NCBI GenBank assembly: GCA_038229715.1 | Contig: JBBROD010000010.1 | Location: 10,827-74,826 of the forward strand | Direction of reading: 5' to 3' | Length of the DNA: 64,000 nt | DNA from: JANMES01 sp038229715 | GTDB taxonomy: Bacteria; Planctomycetota; Phycisphaerae; Tepidisphaerales; Tepidisphaeraceae | Program-made: the position numbers and the translations under genes | Notes under the pieces: model-generated | What the model was told of the DNA's origin: nothing | The model's database searches: none | The model's input: only the letters and a program-made list of their open reading frames with translations | Shown here: positions 23,130-31,226 of the stretch, piece after piece | How positions within the stretch are numbered: the stretch's first letter is position 1 | Layout: each line of letters opens with the position of its first letter

Positions 23130-24379
23130 CCCCATTCCCCCTGCCCGATGGCGGCGGCGACGGCGAGCCCGCTGCGTACGCCGTCTTCGTGAAAGCCGTA
23201 ACCCCAATACGCGCCGCAGAACGAAGTTCGGTTGCCGACCGCCAGTTCGCCGTGCCGGCTTTGCGCTGCCGATCGGCCGGCGGTGTAGATGGGATGCTCG
23301 TAGTCGATTCTCTTGATGATCTTCGCCGGGTCGATGCTTGATTCGTCGTCCAGCGTCACCAGAAACTCGTGCCTGGACTTCAGGCTCTGCAGGATGTTCA
23401 TGTCGTACGTCACGGTAGCCTGGCGATCGGACCGCGCGTTGATGCGGTAATTCCAACTCGCCCAGGCGAGCTTTCGCTTTGGCAGAACGGACGTATCGGT
23501 GTGCAGAATGGCGACATTCTTCTGATACGGGAAAACGCCGAGCAGTTCGCGTTCGGTCGGCGTCGCGTCGTCGCCGAGCAGGCGCAACGCGGTATCGGCG
23601 TGGCAGCCGAGGATGACTTGGTCGAACCGCCGCTGCTCGCCGCCGGGGAGCGTCAGCATGACGTGATCCAGCGATCGGTGGATCGAGCGCACGGGCGTTT
23701 GCAAGAAAATCCGATGAGCAAACTTTCGCGTCAACGGGCCGACGTATTGTTTCGAGCCGCCCTTGATGACGCGCCATTCACGTTTGGCGCTCACCTGAAG
23801 CATCTGGTGATGGTGCAGAAAATCAACGACAAACCGGATCGGAAAGTTCAAAAACGAATCAGCCGGGCACGACCAGAGCGATGCGCCCAGCGGCACGAGA
23901 TAGTGCTTCAAAAACTCGTCGCTGAACCGCTCGCGGGCTACGTATTGCTTGACGGTGATCGCGTCGGTTTCACCCGTCAGCAACGCCGGGCCGATCTGCC
24001 CGAAGCGGATGATCTCGCGGATTAATTTGTAAAAGCTTGGCCGGAGCAGATTGCGCCGCTGCGCGAACATCGTATTCAGCGACGTGCCGTTATATTCCAG
24101 CCCCGTCTGCTCGCAGCGAACGGAAAAGCCCATGCTCGTCGGCTGCGATTCGACTTTCAGTTCGTCGAGCAACCGGCAGAAGTTCGGATAATTCGCCCGG
24201 CTGAAGACGATAAAACCGGTGTCGATCGCGTGCTGCTCATCGCCGATCCGCACGTCGATCGTGTGGGTATGCCCGCCGATGTGGTCGGCGGCGTCGAAGA
24301 GGGTCAACTCGTGCTGATCACACAGCGCGTAGCTCGCCGCGAGAGACGAAATGCCTGTCCCAACGACGGCGATCTTCAT
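23126..24379 (-). CDS. FAD-dependent oxidoreductase (amine-oxidase-like, lipid cluster)
   Basis: A 417-residue flavoprotein with an N-terminal dinucleotide fold, AVVGTGISSLAASYAL, then the FAD pyrophosphate block GGHTHTIDV. Other landmarks are DTGFIVFSRANYPNFCRLLDEL and the C-terminal TSFCGAYWGYGFHEDGVRSG, characteristic of the DUF1365-linked NAD(P)/FAD group. A role in oxidising or desaturating methylated acyl chains is inferred from neighbours. The ATG at 24379 overlaps the desaturase stop by ATGA. Confidence 0.88.
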   Translation of the reverse strand: MKIAVVGTGISSLAASYALCDQHELTLFDAADHIGGHTHTIDVRIGDEQHAIDTGFIVFSRANYPNFCRLLDELKVESQPTSMGFSVRCEQTGLEYNGTSLNTMFAQRRNLLRPSFYKLIREIIRFGQIGPALLTGETDAITVKQYVARERFSDEFLKHYLVPLGASLWSCPADSFLNFPIRFVVDFLHHHQMLQVSAKREWRVIKGGSKQYVGPLTRKFAHRIFLQTPVRSIHRSLDHVMLTLPGGEQRRFDQVILGCHADTALRLLGDDATPTERELLGVFPYQKNVAILHTDTSVLPKRKLAWASWNYRINARSDRQATVTYDMNILQSLKSRHEFLVTLDDESSIDPAKIIKRIDYEHPIYTAGRSAAQSRHGELAVGNRTSFCGAYWGYGFHEDGVRSGLAVAAAIGQGEWG

Positions 24380-25353
24380 GTCGCACCTGTCTGAACAGGG
24401 CGCGTGCTGACGCGGTCCTTATGAAGCGCACCGGTCGGTACCGGCCGCAAATCCCACACCAGCCCGATTTGTTTGAACAGCCATAGGACGTAGAAAGTGA
24501 TGTCGATTTCCCACCAGTAGAAACCTTGCCTGAGCGATGCGGGGTAATAATGGTGATTGTTGTGCCACCCCTCGCCGAGCGTGAGGATTGCCAGCCAGAA
24601 GTTATTTCGGCTGTCGTCGGTCGTCTCAAACCGACGGCTGCCGAACTTGTGCGCTAGCGAGTTGATCGTGTACGTCGCGTGATAGAGCACGATCGTGGAG
24701 ATAAAGAATCCCCACACAAACAGTTGCGGCCCCGACGTGTGTAGCGATGGGGCGACATGCCCGAGCAGGCTGCCGACGCCCCAAATCGCCGCGCCAAAAA
24801 CGATGACCGCAATCCAATCGAACCGATCGAGAAAGACGATCTCCGGAAATTTCTTCCAGTCGCGCACCTTGTCCAGCGGCGTGGCCGTTCCCGATTCGGT
24901 CAGGAACCACAACATGTGGCTCCACACGAATCCGTACCACCGGGGAGAATGCACGTCTCGCTCATCATCGGAATGATTGTGGTGGTTGCGATGATGGCCC
25001 GCCCACCACATCGGCCCGCGCTGGGCGCTGGTGCAGCCGATCAACGCCATGATGAACTGGAAGGCGCGGGAGGTTTTGAAGGTTCGGTGGGAGAAATATC
25101 GGTGATAAAACCCGGTGATGACAAACATCCGCAGCAGGTAAAGCCCCGTCGCCGTCGCGATCGCGACAGGGCTCCAGCCGACCCATATCACCGCCAGGCA
25201 GGCCAAGTGCATCAGGATGAAAATCATTAGCCGCAAAGGGTTTACGCGTCGAGGCTGCCCGGCCACCCGCGTTGAGGCCGAATGGCCGTCGAACCAGCGA
25301 ACGAATGCTCGCCAGCGGCCGTTTTCAACTCCATTTACCGCTCGACCATGCAT
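24376..25353 (-). CDS. acyl-CoA (delta-9 type) fatty acid desaturase
   Basis: A 325-residue membrane di-iron desaturase with all three histidine boxes: HRYFSHR, HHRNHHNHSDDERDVHSP and GEGWHNNHHYYP. Four membrane helices are visible. These enzymes use O2 and electrons to put a cis double bond in acyl chains. The ATG at 25353 is chosen; the frame runs on to 25563, but that part overlaps the cysteine desulfurase gene and lacks family features. The 157-base gap upstream holds no gene and may hold the promoter of the lipid operon. Confidence 0.9.
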   Translation of the reverse strand: MHGRAVNGVENGRWRAFVRWFDGHSASTRVAGQPRRVNPLRLMIFILMHLACLAVIWVGWSPVAIATATGLYLLRMFVITGFYHRYFSHRTFKTSRAFQFIMALIGCTSAQRGPMWWAGHHRNHHNHSDDERDVHSPRWYGFVWSHMLWFLTESGTATPLDKVRDWKKFPEIVFLDRFDWIAVIVFGAAIWGVGSLLGHVAPSLHTSGPQLFVWGFFISTIVLYHATYTINSLAHKFGSRRFETTDDSRNNFWLAILTLGEGWHNNHHYYPASLRQGFYWWEIDITFYVLWLFKQIGLVWDLRPVPTGALHKDRVSTRPVQTGAT

Positions 25354-25510
25354 GACTTTGCCTATGCCCGTCGTTGCTGACTGATTGATAACCACCTGCC
25401 CATCTTTACGGAATTCCAAGCACCTTAGATTTGAGGATATGGCAGCCTCAGGCGCAATTTCACCTGCGACCGCCCATTTCAAATAAAATGGAAACAGTTC
25501 TCGCTGCCAT

Positions 25511-26689
25511 TCACCGGCCACTCCCGGCCCGAAGTTGCTTGATCGAGTTGACCACCCGGCCAATCACGTAATCCACTTCGGCGTCGTTGTTGCGCTTGCC
25601 AAGCGACATCCGCAGTGACGCGCCGGCAATCTTATCCGGCACGCCCAGCGCCCGAAGGACGTACGACGTTTCCAAACTCGCACTAGTACAGGCCGACCCG
25701 GAACTGACAGCGACATCGTAGAGTGAGCCGAGCAGTTCGTCGTGACCAACGCCGCCGAAGCTGATGTTGGTGACATGCGCCAGCCGCGAGGCCGGATCGC
25801 CGTTCACTCTGAGGTCGTCCAGTTGGCTGGTGATGCCGCGTTCGAGGCGATCGCGGAGCCCGGTCAACCGAGGCGTTTCGCCGGTCAGTTCGGCCTTGGC
25901 GAGTTCGCACGCCGCCCCCACGCCAACCACGCCGGGCACGTTGATCGTCCCGCTTCGATACCCACGTTCGTGACCGCCGCCGTCCATGTGCGCTTGCAGC
26001 TCGATCCGGTGCGGCTTATTGCGGACATAAAGACAGCCGCATCCCTTGGGCCCGTACATCTTGTGGCCGCTCATGGAAAGCAGATCGATCGCGTCCTCGA
26101 CAACGTCGATCTCCACCTTCCCGGCCGCCTGCGTGGCGTCGGTGTGGAACAGTACGCCCCGCTCCCGGCAAAGCCGGCCGATCGTGCGGATGTGCTGGAT
26201 CGTTCCGACCTCGTTGTTGGCCCACATGATCGACACGAGGATCGTATCTTTGCGGATCGAGTCACGAAGCTCGTCGATATCGATCTGCCCGACCGAGTTC
26301 ACGCCGAGCCAGGTGATCTCGTACCCTTCCTTTTCCAGCCGCTTGCAGCAGTCGAGGACGGCCTTGTGCTCAGTGACCTGCGTAATGACGTGTCCGCCCT
26401 TGCCGGCTTGCGCCCCGGCCACGCCCTTGAGCGCCAAGTTGTTGGATTCGGTCGCCCCGCTGGTCCAAACGATGGCGTCGGCCCGGGCGTTGAACAGCGC
26501 CGCCACCTGCTGGCGCGCCGTGTCGACCGCCGCCTCGGCCGCCCACCCGAAGCCGTGCCCGCGCGACGCGGCGTTGCCGAACACTTCGGTGAAATACGGA
26601 CGCATCGCCTCAAACACGCGCGAATCCATCGGCGTCGTGGCGTTATGGTCCATGTAGATCGGAAGCAATACATCTTGAGATACGGTCAT
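25511..26689 (-). CDS. iscS: cysteine desulfurase (IscS/NifS type)
   Basis: A 392-residue PLP enzyme that takes sulfur from cysteine for Fe-S clusters and thio-modifications. YMDHNATTPMD starts the fold; GATESNNLALKG and SGHKMYGPKGCG (Schiff-base lysine) are present; the active-site cysteine is in SSGSACTSASLETSYVLRALG, the class I (IscS-like) long loop. The ATG at 26689 gives the normal length; the frame start at 26770 adds an unlikely N-terminus. It is upstream of the desaturase on the same strand with a 157-base gap, so it may or may not be in the lipid operon. Confidence 0.93.
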   Translation of the reverse strand: MTVSQDVLLPIYMDHNATTPMDSRVFEAMRPYFTEVFGNAASRGHGFGWAAEAAVDTARQQVAALFNARADAIVWTSGATESNNLALKGVAGAQAGKGGHVITQVTEHKAVLDCCKRLEKEGYEITWLGVNSVGQIDIDELRDSIRKDTILVSIMWANNEVGTIQHIRTIGRLCRERGVLFHTDATQAAGKVEIDVVEDAIDLLSMSGHKMYGPKGCGCLYVRNKPHRIELQAHMDGGGHERGYRSGTINVPGVVGVGAACELAKAELTGETPRLTGLRDRLERGITSQLDDLRVNGDPASRLAHVTNISFGGVGHDELLGSLYDVAVSSGSACTSASLETSYVLRALGVPDKIAGASLRMSLGKRNNDAEVDYVIGRVVNSIKQLRAGSGR

Positions 26690-26827
26690 CGACCCCCAAT
26701 TTACCTTCGACAACCGCGATGACCAACTGATCCACGCCGGCAAAGTGCAATCAGCATCTGATCGAAACACCCGTTAGGCCGTTGCCGCGTTCGAGAATAA
26801 GATAGGCCCGTATTGGAGCGTGGATCA

Positions 26828-28384
26828 ATGTCTCAGCCAAACGACGATCAAACCGAACACGGCGCCAATCCGCCACTTGAATCGGATTCCGGGCCGGTGT
26901 CGTCCGCGCCGGAGCAACTAGTGGTCGCATCCGACGACCCAGCCGGGGCGCATCCGCCGCTACCTGTGCTGGAATACCGAACCGACGATGGCGTGAAACT
27001 CTGGACCGCGGGAACGCTGACCTACACGATCGGCGGACTGGCACTCTTATTTTTCTGGCTTCTTTGGGGTGATTTTGCGCTGTCGATTCGCGATCGCTCC
27101 GTCGGGCCGGTCGTACAGCTGTTTCTGAGACGTGAAGGCGTGTCAAACACGCTCATCGCCGTTCTTCTCTCCTCGCTCCCGCCGGCGCTGGGGATGTTTC
27201 TGGGTCCGATCATCAGCTATCGATCCGACCGCCTGCGCAGCCGCTGGGGGCGACGAATTCCGTTCCTGATCATTCCGACCCCGATAGCGGCCGCGGCGAT
27301 GGTGGGGATCGCGTTTTGCCCGCAAATCGGCGATGCCATCGAACATTTGCTCGGCGGGCGCTACAGCAACTCCCATTGCACCATCGCGGCGTTTGCGTTT
27401 TTCTGGACGATCTTCGAGGTCGCCGCGATTGCTTCGGCTTCGGTGTTTGGAGGGTTGATCAATGACGTGGTTCCACGCCCGCTTCTCGGTCGCTTTTTCG
27501 CCTTGTTTCGTGCTGTCAGTCTTGCAGACGGGATGATCTTTAACTACTTCCTGCTCCAGCGCGCCGAAAGTCATTTTTTCATGCTGTTTTTGGCGATCGC
27601 GTTGGTGTTCGGATCGGGGTTTCTGCTCATGTGCCTGAATGTTAAGGAAGGCTCCTATCCCCCGCCACATGCGTTGGATAGCAACCAACGCGAGCGACGC
27701 GGGTTTTTCGAGGCCGCCAAAATTTATTTCAGCGAGTGTTACAGCCATCCCCATTATCTCTGGTGTTTTGCGGCGATCACGCTGGGTACGATCACATTTC
27801 TGCCAATCAACTTATTCAGCATTCCATTTGCCAAACACATGAAAATCGATTTGGAGCAGTACGGCAAATTCGTGACGGCCGGCTATTTTGTATCGATTTG
27901 CCTTGCCTATCCAATCGGTTCGTTGGTCGATCGGTTTCACGCCTTGCGCGTAGGACTGGTGGCGTTGTCCCTTTACGCGATATCGATGGCTTGGGCTGCC
28001 TGGGCTATCCGTGATGCCAACACGTTCTGCGTTGCGTTATTTCTCCATACCGTGCTATCAGGATCCTGCGCCACGGCAACCATTTCCCTGGGGCTTGCAT
28101 TGCTGCCGAGGTCGAAATTCTCTCAATTCGCGTCGGCTGGTGGGATTCTGACCTCGCTGGTGACGATTACGGTTGGACCTGTCATAGGCAGCATGTTGGA
28201 TTGGACGAATCACAACTACCGCCTGACGTATGTAGCCGGGTTCCTGATTTCCTGCGTGGCGGTTCTCGTACTGTGCGTGGTCTACCGTAACTTCCTACGG
28301 CTCGGCGGCCCTAAGGGTTATATTGCTCCCGGCGACAGCCCCACGGACATCGCGGTCGCGCCGCACCCCGCCCTAAGACATTAA
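26828..28384 (+). CDS. MFS transporter
   Basis: A 518-residue protein with about twelve membrane helices after a 70-residue polar N-terminal tail rich in Pro, Asp and Glu. YRSDRLRSRWGRRIPFLIIP is the MFS loop 2-3 motif and VDRFHALRVG its second-half counterpart. It resembles the GPH/SLC45-like planctomycete transporters, but the substrate is not evident. The ATG at 26828 has GGAG 10 bases upstream; a TTG at 26813 is less likely. It is divergent from the cysteine desulfurase gene. Confidence 0.82.
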   Translation: MSQPNDDQTEHGANPPLESDSGPVSSAPEQLVVASDDPAGAHPPLPVLEYRTDDGVKLWTAGTLTYTIGGLALLFFWLLWGDFALSIRDRSVGPVVQLFLRREGVSNTLIAVLLSSLPPALGMFLGPIISYRSDRLRSRWGRRIPFLIIPTPIAAAAMVGIAFCPQIGDAIEHLLGGRYSNSHCTIAAFAFFWTIFEVAAIASASVFGGLINDVVPRPLLGRFFALFRAVSLADGMIFNYFLLQRAESHFFMLFLAIALVFGSGFLLMCLNVKEGSYPPPHALDSNQRERRGFFEAAKIYFSECYSHPHYLWCFAAITLGTITFLPINLFSIPFAKHMKIDLEQYGKFVTAGYFVSICLAYPIGSLVDRFHALRVGLVALSLYAISMAWAAWAIRDANTFCVALFLHTVLSGSCATATISLGLALLPRSKFSQFASAGGILTSLVTITVGPVIGSMLDWTNHNYRLTYVAGFLISCVAVLVLCVVYRNFLRLGGPKGYIAPGDSPTDIAVAPHPALRH

Positions 28385-28669
28385 CGCTGGCTTCCTCCTC
28401 TTCCGGTGTGCTCGGGACTTGATCCGCCGTTCCAACGCGTTCGGAACGACGCGAACATCACGCATTCTGGTCCCCAGTCGTTATCTCTTATCCAGTTTTC
28501 ACAATTGTCGATCGAATCAGCATGAATCTGAACTAAATTAAGTGGATTCACTTGGGCGTTCTGACATATTCGGCATCATCAAATCGCTGTGGGCGCTCAA
28601 ATCACGGAAGATCAAGAATACGGCAACGGAAGCCGCCTCACATCTTGGAACTCTATCAAGGGAGCAGCA

Positions 28670-28834
28670 ATGCGCAGCTTAATCGGTTCGTTTCTGCGGG
28701 ACGATCGTGGAATGGAAACCGTTGAATGGGCGGTCCTCGCGGCCCTCATCGTGGCGGGCTTGGTTGCCGTCATTACCGGCTTGGGCGGCAACATGGTGAC
28801 CAAGTTCACCGCTTTGCAGGACGCCACAAAATAG
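28670..28834 (+). CDS. flp: Flp type IVb pilin, copy 1
   Basis: A 54-residue prepilin: short leader MRSLIGSFLRDDRG, cleavage after the glycine, then METVEWAVLAALIVAGLVAV, the Flp hydrophobic assembly helix with Glu at position 5 of the mature form. The ATG at 28670 has GGGAG 6 bases upstream. It is the first gene of the Tad pilus locus. The upstream 285 bases (28385-28669) hold no gene and should contain the main promoter; an inverted repeat CGTTCC/GGAACG near 28429 may end the MFS transcript. Confidence 0.92.
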   Translation: MRSLIGSFLRDDRGMETVEWAVLAALIVAGLVAVITGLGGNMVTKFTALQDATK

Positions 28835-28893
28835 AAAAAAGCTCATTTTTCCGCCCGTGGGTGGACGGTCTGATGGTGGCGCGGGTGTGTCGA

Positions 28894-28911
28894 GTCCGTC
28901 GTGTGACGGAC
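28894..28911 (+). promoter_or_regulatory. hairpin between the two pilin genes
   Basis: GTCCGTC (28894-28900) and GACGGAC (28905-28911) form a perfect 7-bp stem with a GTGT loop and no T tract. It lies in the 121-base gap between the pilin genes and may stabilise or attenuate the pilin mRNA. Confidence 0.45.
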
Positions 28912-28955
28912 CGCATACAAGTTGCCTCTTTTGGCTGGATTTGAAGGAGAATGTT

Positions 28956-29126
28956 ATGAAAGCTTCTAAATTGATCGCACGGTTCGTGCGTGACGAACGC
29001 GGCATGGAAACTGTGGAATGGGCCGTTTTGGCCGCCCTGATCGTGGCGGGCCTGGTTGCCGTCATCACCGGCTTGGGCACCAACGTGGTGGCGAAGTTCA
29101 CCGCTTTGCAAACCGCGACGAAGTAA
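28956..29126 (+). CDS. flp: Flp type IVb pilin, copy 2
   Basis: A 56-residue prepilin almost identical to copy 1 from the cleavage site on: leader MKASKLIARFVRDERG, then METVEWAVLAALIVAGLVAV and ITGLGTNVVAKFTALQTATK (copy 1: ITGLGGNMVTKFTALQDATK). The ATG at 28956 has GGAGA 6 bases upstream. The pair looks like a recent tandem duplication. Either or both could be the major pilus subunit. Confidence 0.92.
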   Translation: MKASKLIARFVRDERGMETVEWAVLAALIVAGLVAVITGLGTNVVAKFTALQTATK

Positions 29127-29136
29127 TTTTCGTCCC

Positions 29137-29162
29137 GGCCCGGACGCCTACCGTCCGGGGCC
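29137..29162 (+). promoter_or_regulatory. strong hairpin after the pilin genes
   Basis: GGCCCGGACG pairs with CGTCCGGGGCC around CCTAC. There is no U tract after it, so it is likely a partial terminator or 3' stabiliser, which would let pilin mRNA exceed that of the downstream assembly genes. It ends 15 bases before the peptidase start. Confidence 0.55.
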
Positions 29163-29177
29163 GAGGAAGTGGGTTGT

Positions 29178-29753
29178 ATGTTTACCGTCCTGTGGAATTG
29201 CTCCACACCGGGATGGCAGTGGATCGTTGCGCTATGCGGTGCATCGATTGCCGCGGCCTTTGACGTACGAACACGCCGCATCCCCAATCGGCTCACCGGA
29301 TCGCTCCTGCTAGTCGGGGCAATCTGCGTGACTGTATCCAACGGCCTGACTGGGTTGGAAAGCGGGATCGTCGGCTGTTTGATCATGTCTCTGCCGTTCG
29401 TGCTTCTTTTCATTTTCGCCGGCGGCGGTGCTGCCGATGCGAAGCTGATGGGCGCGATCGGCATGTGGATCGGTGCGAAAAACGGCGTGATCGCCATGGT
29501 GGCGGTTCTACTGGCCGGAGCAATCCTCGGATTGCTCTACGCCTTCGCCAAACGCCGGTTACAGGCCGTGTTCATCAACCTTTCCTTGGCCAGTTTCGGA
29601 CTGGCACGGCTGATGACGCGACAGCAGAAATGGTCGCAGGCCGCCGACGTGATGCCCGTGGAGAAAGACATGCTCACCATGCCGTATGGCGTGTCGATCT
29701 TCACCGGCGTCGCGTTGGCGGCTTGGACTGTTTTCATGGACAAACTAGGGTGA
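29178..29753 (+). CDS. cpaA: prepilin peptidase, CpaA/TadV type
   Basis: A 191-residue membrane peptidase with about six helices. The two active aspartates of type IV prepilin peptidases are seen in AFDVRTRRIPNRLTG and GGGAADAKLMGAIG. It removes the leader of the Flp pilins, and of TadE-like pseudopilins, at the inner membrane. The ATG at 29178 is preceded by GAGGAAG at a good distance; the in-frame GTG at 29169 is too close to it. Confidence 0.92.
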   Translation: MFTVLWNCSTPGWQWIVALCGASIAAAFDVRTRRIPNRLTGSLLLVGAICVTVSNGLTGLESGIVGCLIMSLPFVLLFIFAGGGAADAKLMGAIGMWIGAKNGVIAMVAVLLAGAILGLLYAFAKRRLQAVFINLSLASFGLARLMTRQQKWSQAADVMPVEKDMLTMPYGVSIFTGVALAAWTVFMDKLG

Positions 29754-29758
29754 AATCG

Positions 29759-30202
29759 ATGAACGCACGCACGTCACGAGCAACCTGCCGGGTCCGCGGA
29801 ACCGCAACCGTTGAAATGGCGCTGGTCGGAATGCTGCTCCTACAACTCACATTTTTCTCGATCGAATTCAGCTGGCTCTTCCTGCGCAAGCAGCAGGTGA
29901 TCAACACCGCCCGCCAGGCAGCCAGAATCGCGGCGACCCTTGATGCGACCAACACACAGGTTACCAGCCAGATTACGGCACAGTTGGATTCATACGGAAT
30001 CACTGCCGGCAAGAACTATACCGTCACGCTAAACCCGTCCAACATCGCAGGGGTGGCCAAAGGGAGCACCGTCAGCGTCACGATCGCCGTCCCGTACGCC
30101 AACATCCAGGCGACGCCGTCGTCGATGGGGCTTTGGTCTCTGTTCAACGTCCTACCCACCACCGTTCAATCCACGGTCACCATGGTGAAGGAAGGCGAAT
30201 AG
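29759..30202 (+). CDS. tadE: TadE-family pseudopilin
   Basis: A 147-residue protein with the TadE signature: basic N-terminus with R-G, then TATVEMALVGMLLLQLTFF, a single helix with Glu at position 5, followed by SWLFLRKQQVINTARQAAR. TadE/TadF are minor pseudopilins of Tad pili. It starts 5 bases after the peptidase stop. Its place between the peptidase and cpaB differs from the common order, where tadE is near the end of the locus. Confidence 0.85.
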   Translation: MNARTSRATCRVRGTATVEMALVGMLLLQLTFFSIEFSWLFLRKQQVINTARQAARIAATLDATNTQVTSQITAQLDSYGITAGKNYTVTLNPSNIAGVAKGSTVSVTIAVPYANIQATPSSMGLWSLFNVLPTTVQSTVTMVKEGE

Positions 30203-30237
30203 CAGTCGATCGGCTACGTTTTGAAGCAGGAGTTTTT

Positions 30238-31206
30238 ATGAAATGGGCACCAGTACTTCTGGGCGTTTTGGGATTCGCGGCTGCGGTATGCGCGGCGCTC
30301 CTGGTCAACACCCTTCGGGCCTCGACCGTCCCCGCGCCGATCATCATGGCGACTACCAACGAGGTGCAGCCGATGGTGTCTGTGCTCTACGCCACGACCG
30401 GCCTGCCGGCGATGACGGTCGTCGACGCCAAGTCCGTCGTCGTGCGCTCCGTGCCGAAAAACGAGGTTCCCAAGGATTTTATCAGCAGCCCGGTGGACGT
30501 CGTCGGCAAAGTCGTCGGCGTGCCGGTTGTTGAGGGACAGGCGTTTACGCTCGCCTGTTTCGCCGATAAGCCGACGGCCCGGCAAGTGGCGGATGCGATC
30601 CCGTTCGGCAAACGCGCGGTGGGCATTTCCGTCACCGACTATTCCGGTCTTGAAGGCATGCTCTTCCCGGGCAGCACGGTGGATGTCATGGCGTCGTTTA
30701 AGACGCAGAACGGCGAATCACAGGACGCGGTGACCACCACGCTGCTGGAAAACATTCAGGTGCTAGCCATTGAGCGTCAGACCGTGGTGTCGTCAGAAAA
30801 ATCGTTGCTCGACAGTTCCATCTACGCCGTCAGCCGAAGCAACACCCGACGGGTGACGTTGCTGGTCACAACCGAGCAGGCCAAGCGATTGCAACTGGCG
30901 ATGGAGCAAGGTGTTCTCTCGCTAGCTTTACGGAACCCGTTGGACGGCGGCCGCGCCGACCAGGTAAACGTGTCGGTCAAACGACTGCTGAAAAACATGG
31001 GCCCTTACCCCGCGGATGACACTCCCGCCGCCCCTGTCGCGGTAGCGCCGAAGATCGATCCGTTTGTGGCGCCCACCCCCGCCACCAAGCCGGCCGAGCC
31101 GCCGCAGTGGGACGTTCAGGTCATCCGTGGAGGCGTGAGCGAAACCAAGTCGCTTCCGATGCCCAAGCGATCGACCGACGTCGAGCCCATGTCGGCCAAC
31201 CGCTGA
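30238..31206 (+). CDS. cpaB: Flp pilus assembly protein CpaB/RcpC
   Basis: A 322-residue protein with an N-terminal signal anchor (WAPVLLGVLGFAAAVCAALLV), an SAF/antifreeze-like domain (residues 55-115, with VVVRSVPKNEVPKDFI and VVGKVVGVPVVEGQAF) and the RcpC domain (PFGKRAVGISVTDYSGLEGMLFPGSTVDVMA, LLENIQVLAIERQ, VTLLVTTEQAKRLQLAMEQG). It works in the periplasm near the secretin. The ATG at 30238 has an ideal GCAGGAG ribosome site. The C-terminus is a Pro/Ala-rich tail. The usual secretin gene cpaC does not follow. Confidence 0.9.
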   Translation: MKWAPVLLGVLGFAAAVCAALLVNTLRASTVPAPIIMATTNEVQPMVSVLYATTGLPAMTVVDAKSVVVRSVPKNEVPKDFISSPVDVVGKVVGVPVVEGQAFTLACFADKPTARQVADAIPFGKRAVGISVTDYSGLEGMLFPGSTVDVMASFKTQNGESQDAVTTTLLENIQVLAIERQTVVSSEKSLLDSSIYAVSRSNTRRVTLLVTTEQAKRLQLAMEQGVLSLALRNPLDGGRADQVNVSVKRLLKNMGPYPADDTPAAPVAVAPKIDPFVAPTPATKPAEPPQWDVQVIRGGVSETKSLPMPKRSTDVEPMSANR

Positions 31207-31226
31207 TCCGACTGCGAGTGTTTCAT

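Noticed and set aside
25354..25563. 70-residue N-terminal extension of the desaturase
   Set aside because: It overlaps the cysteine desulfurase 3' end and lacks membrane or desaturase features; ATG 25353 fits better.
25742..26722. 326-codon frame opposite the cysteine desulfurase gene
   Set aside because: Antisense shadow; the cysteine desulfurase on the other strand has all its motifs.
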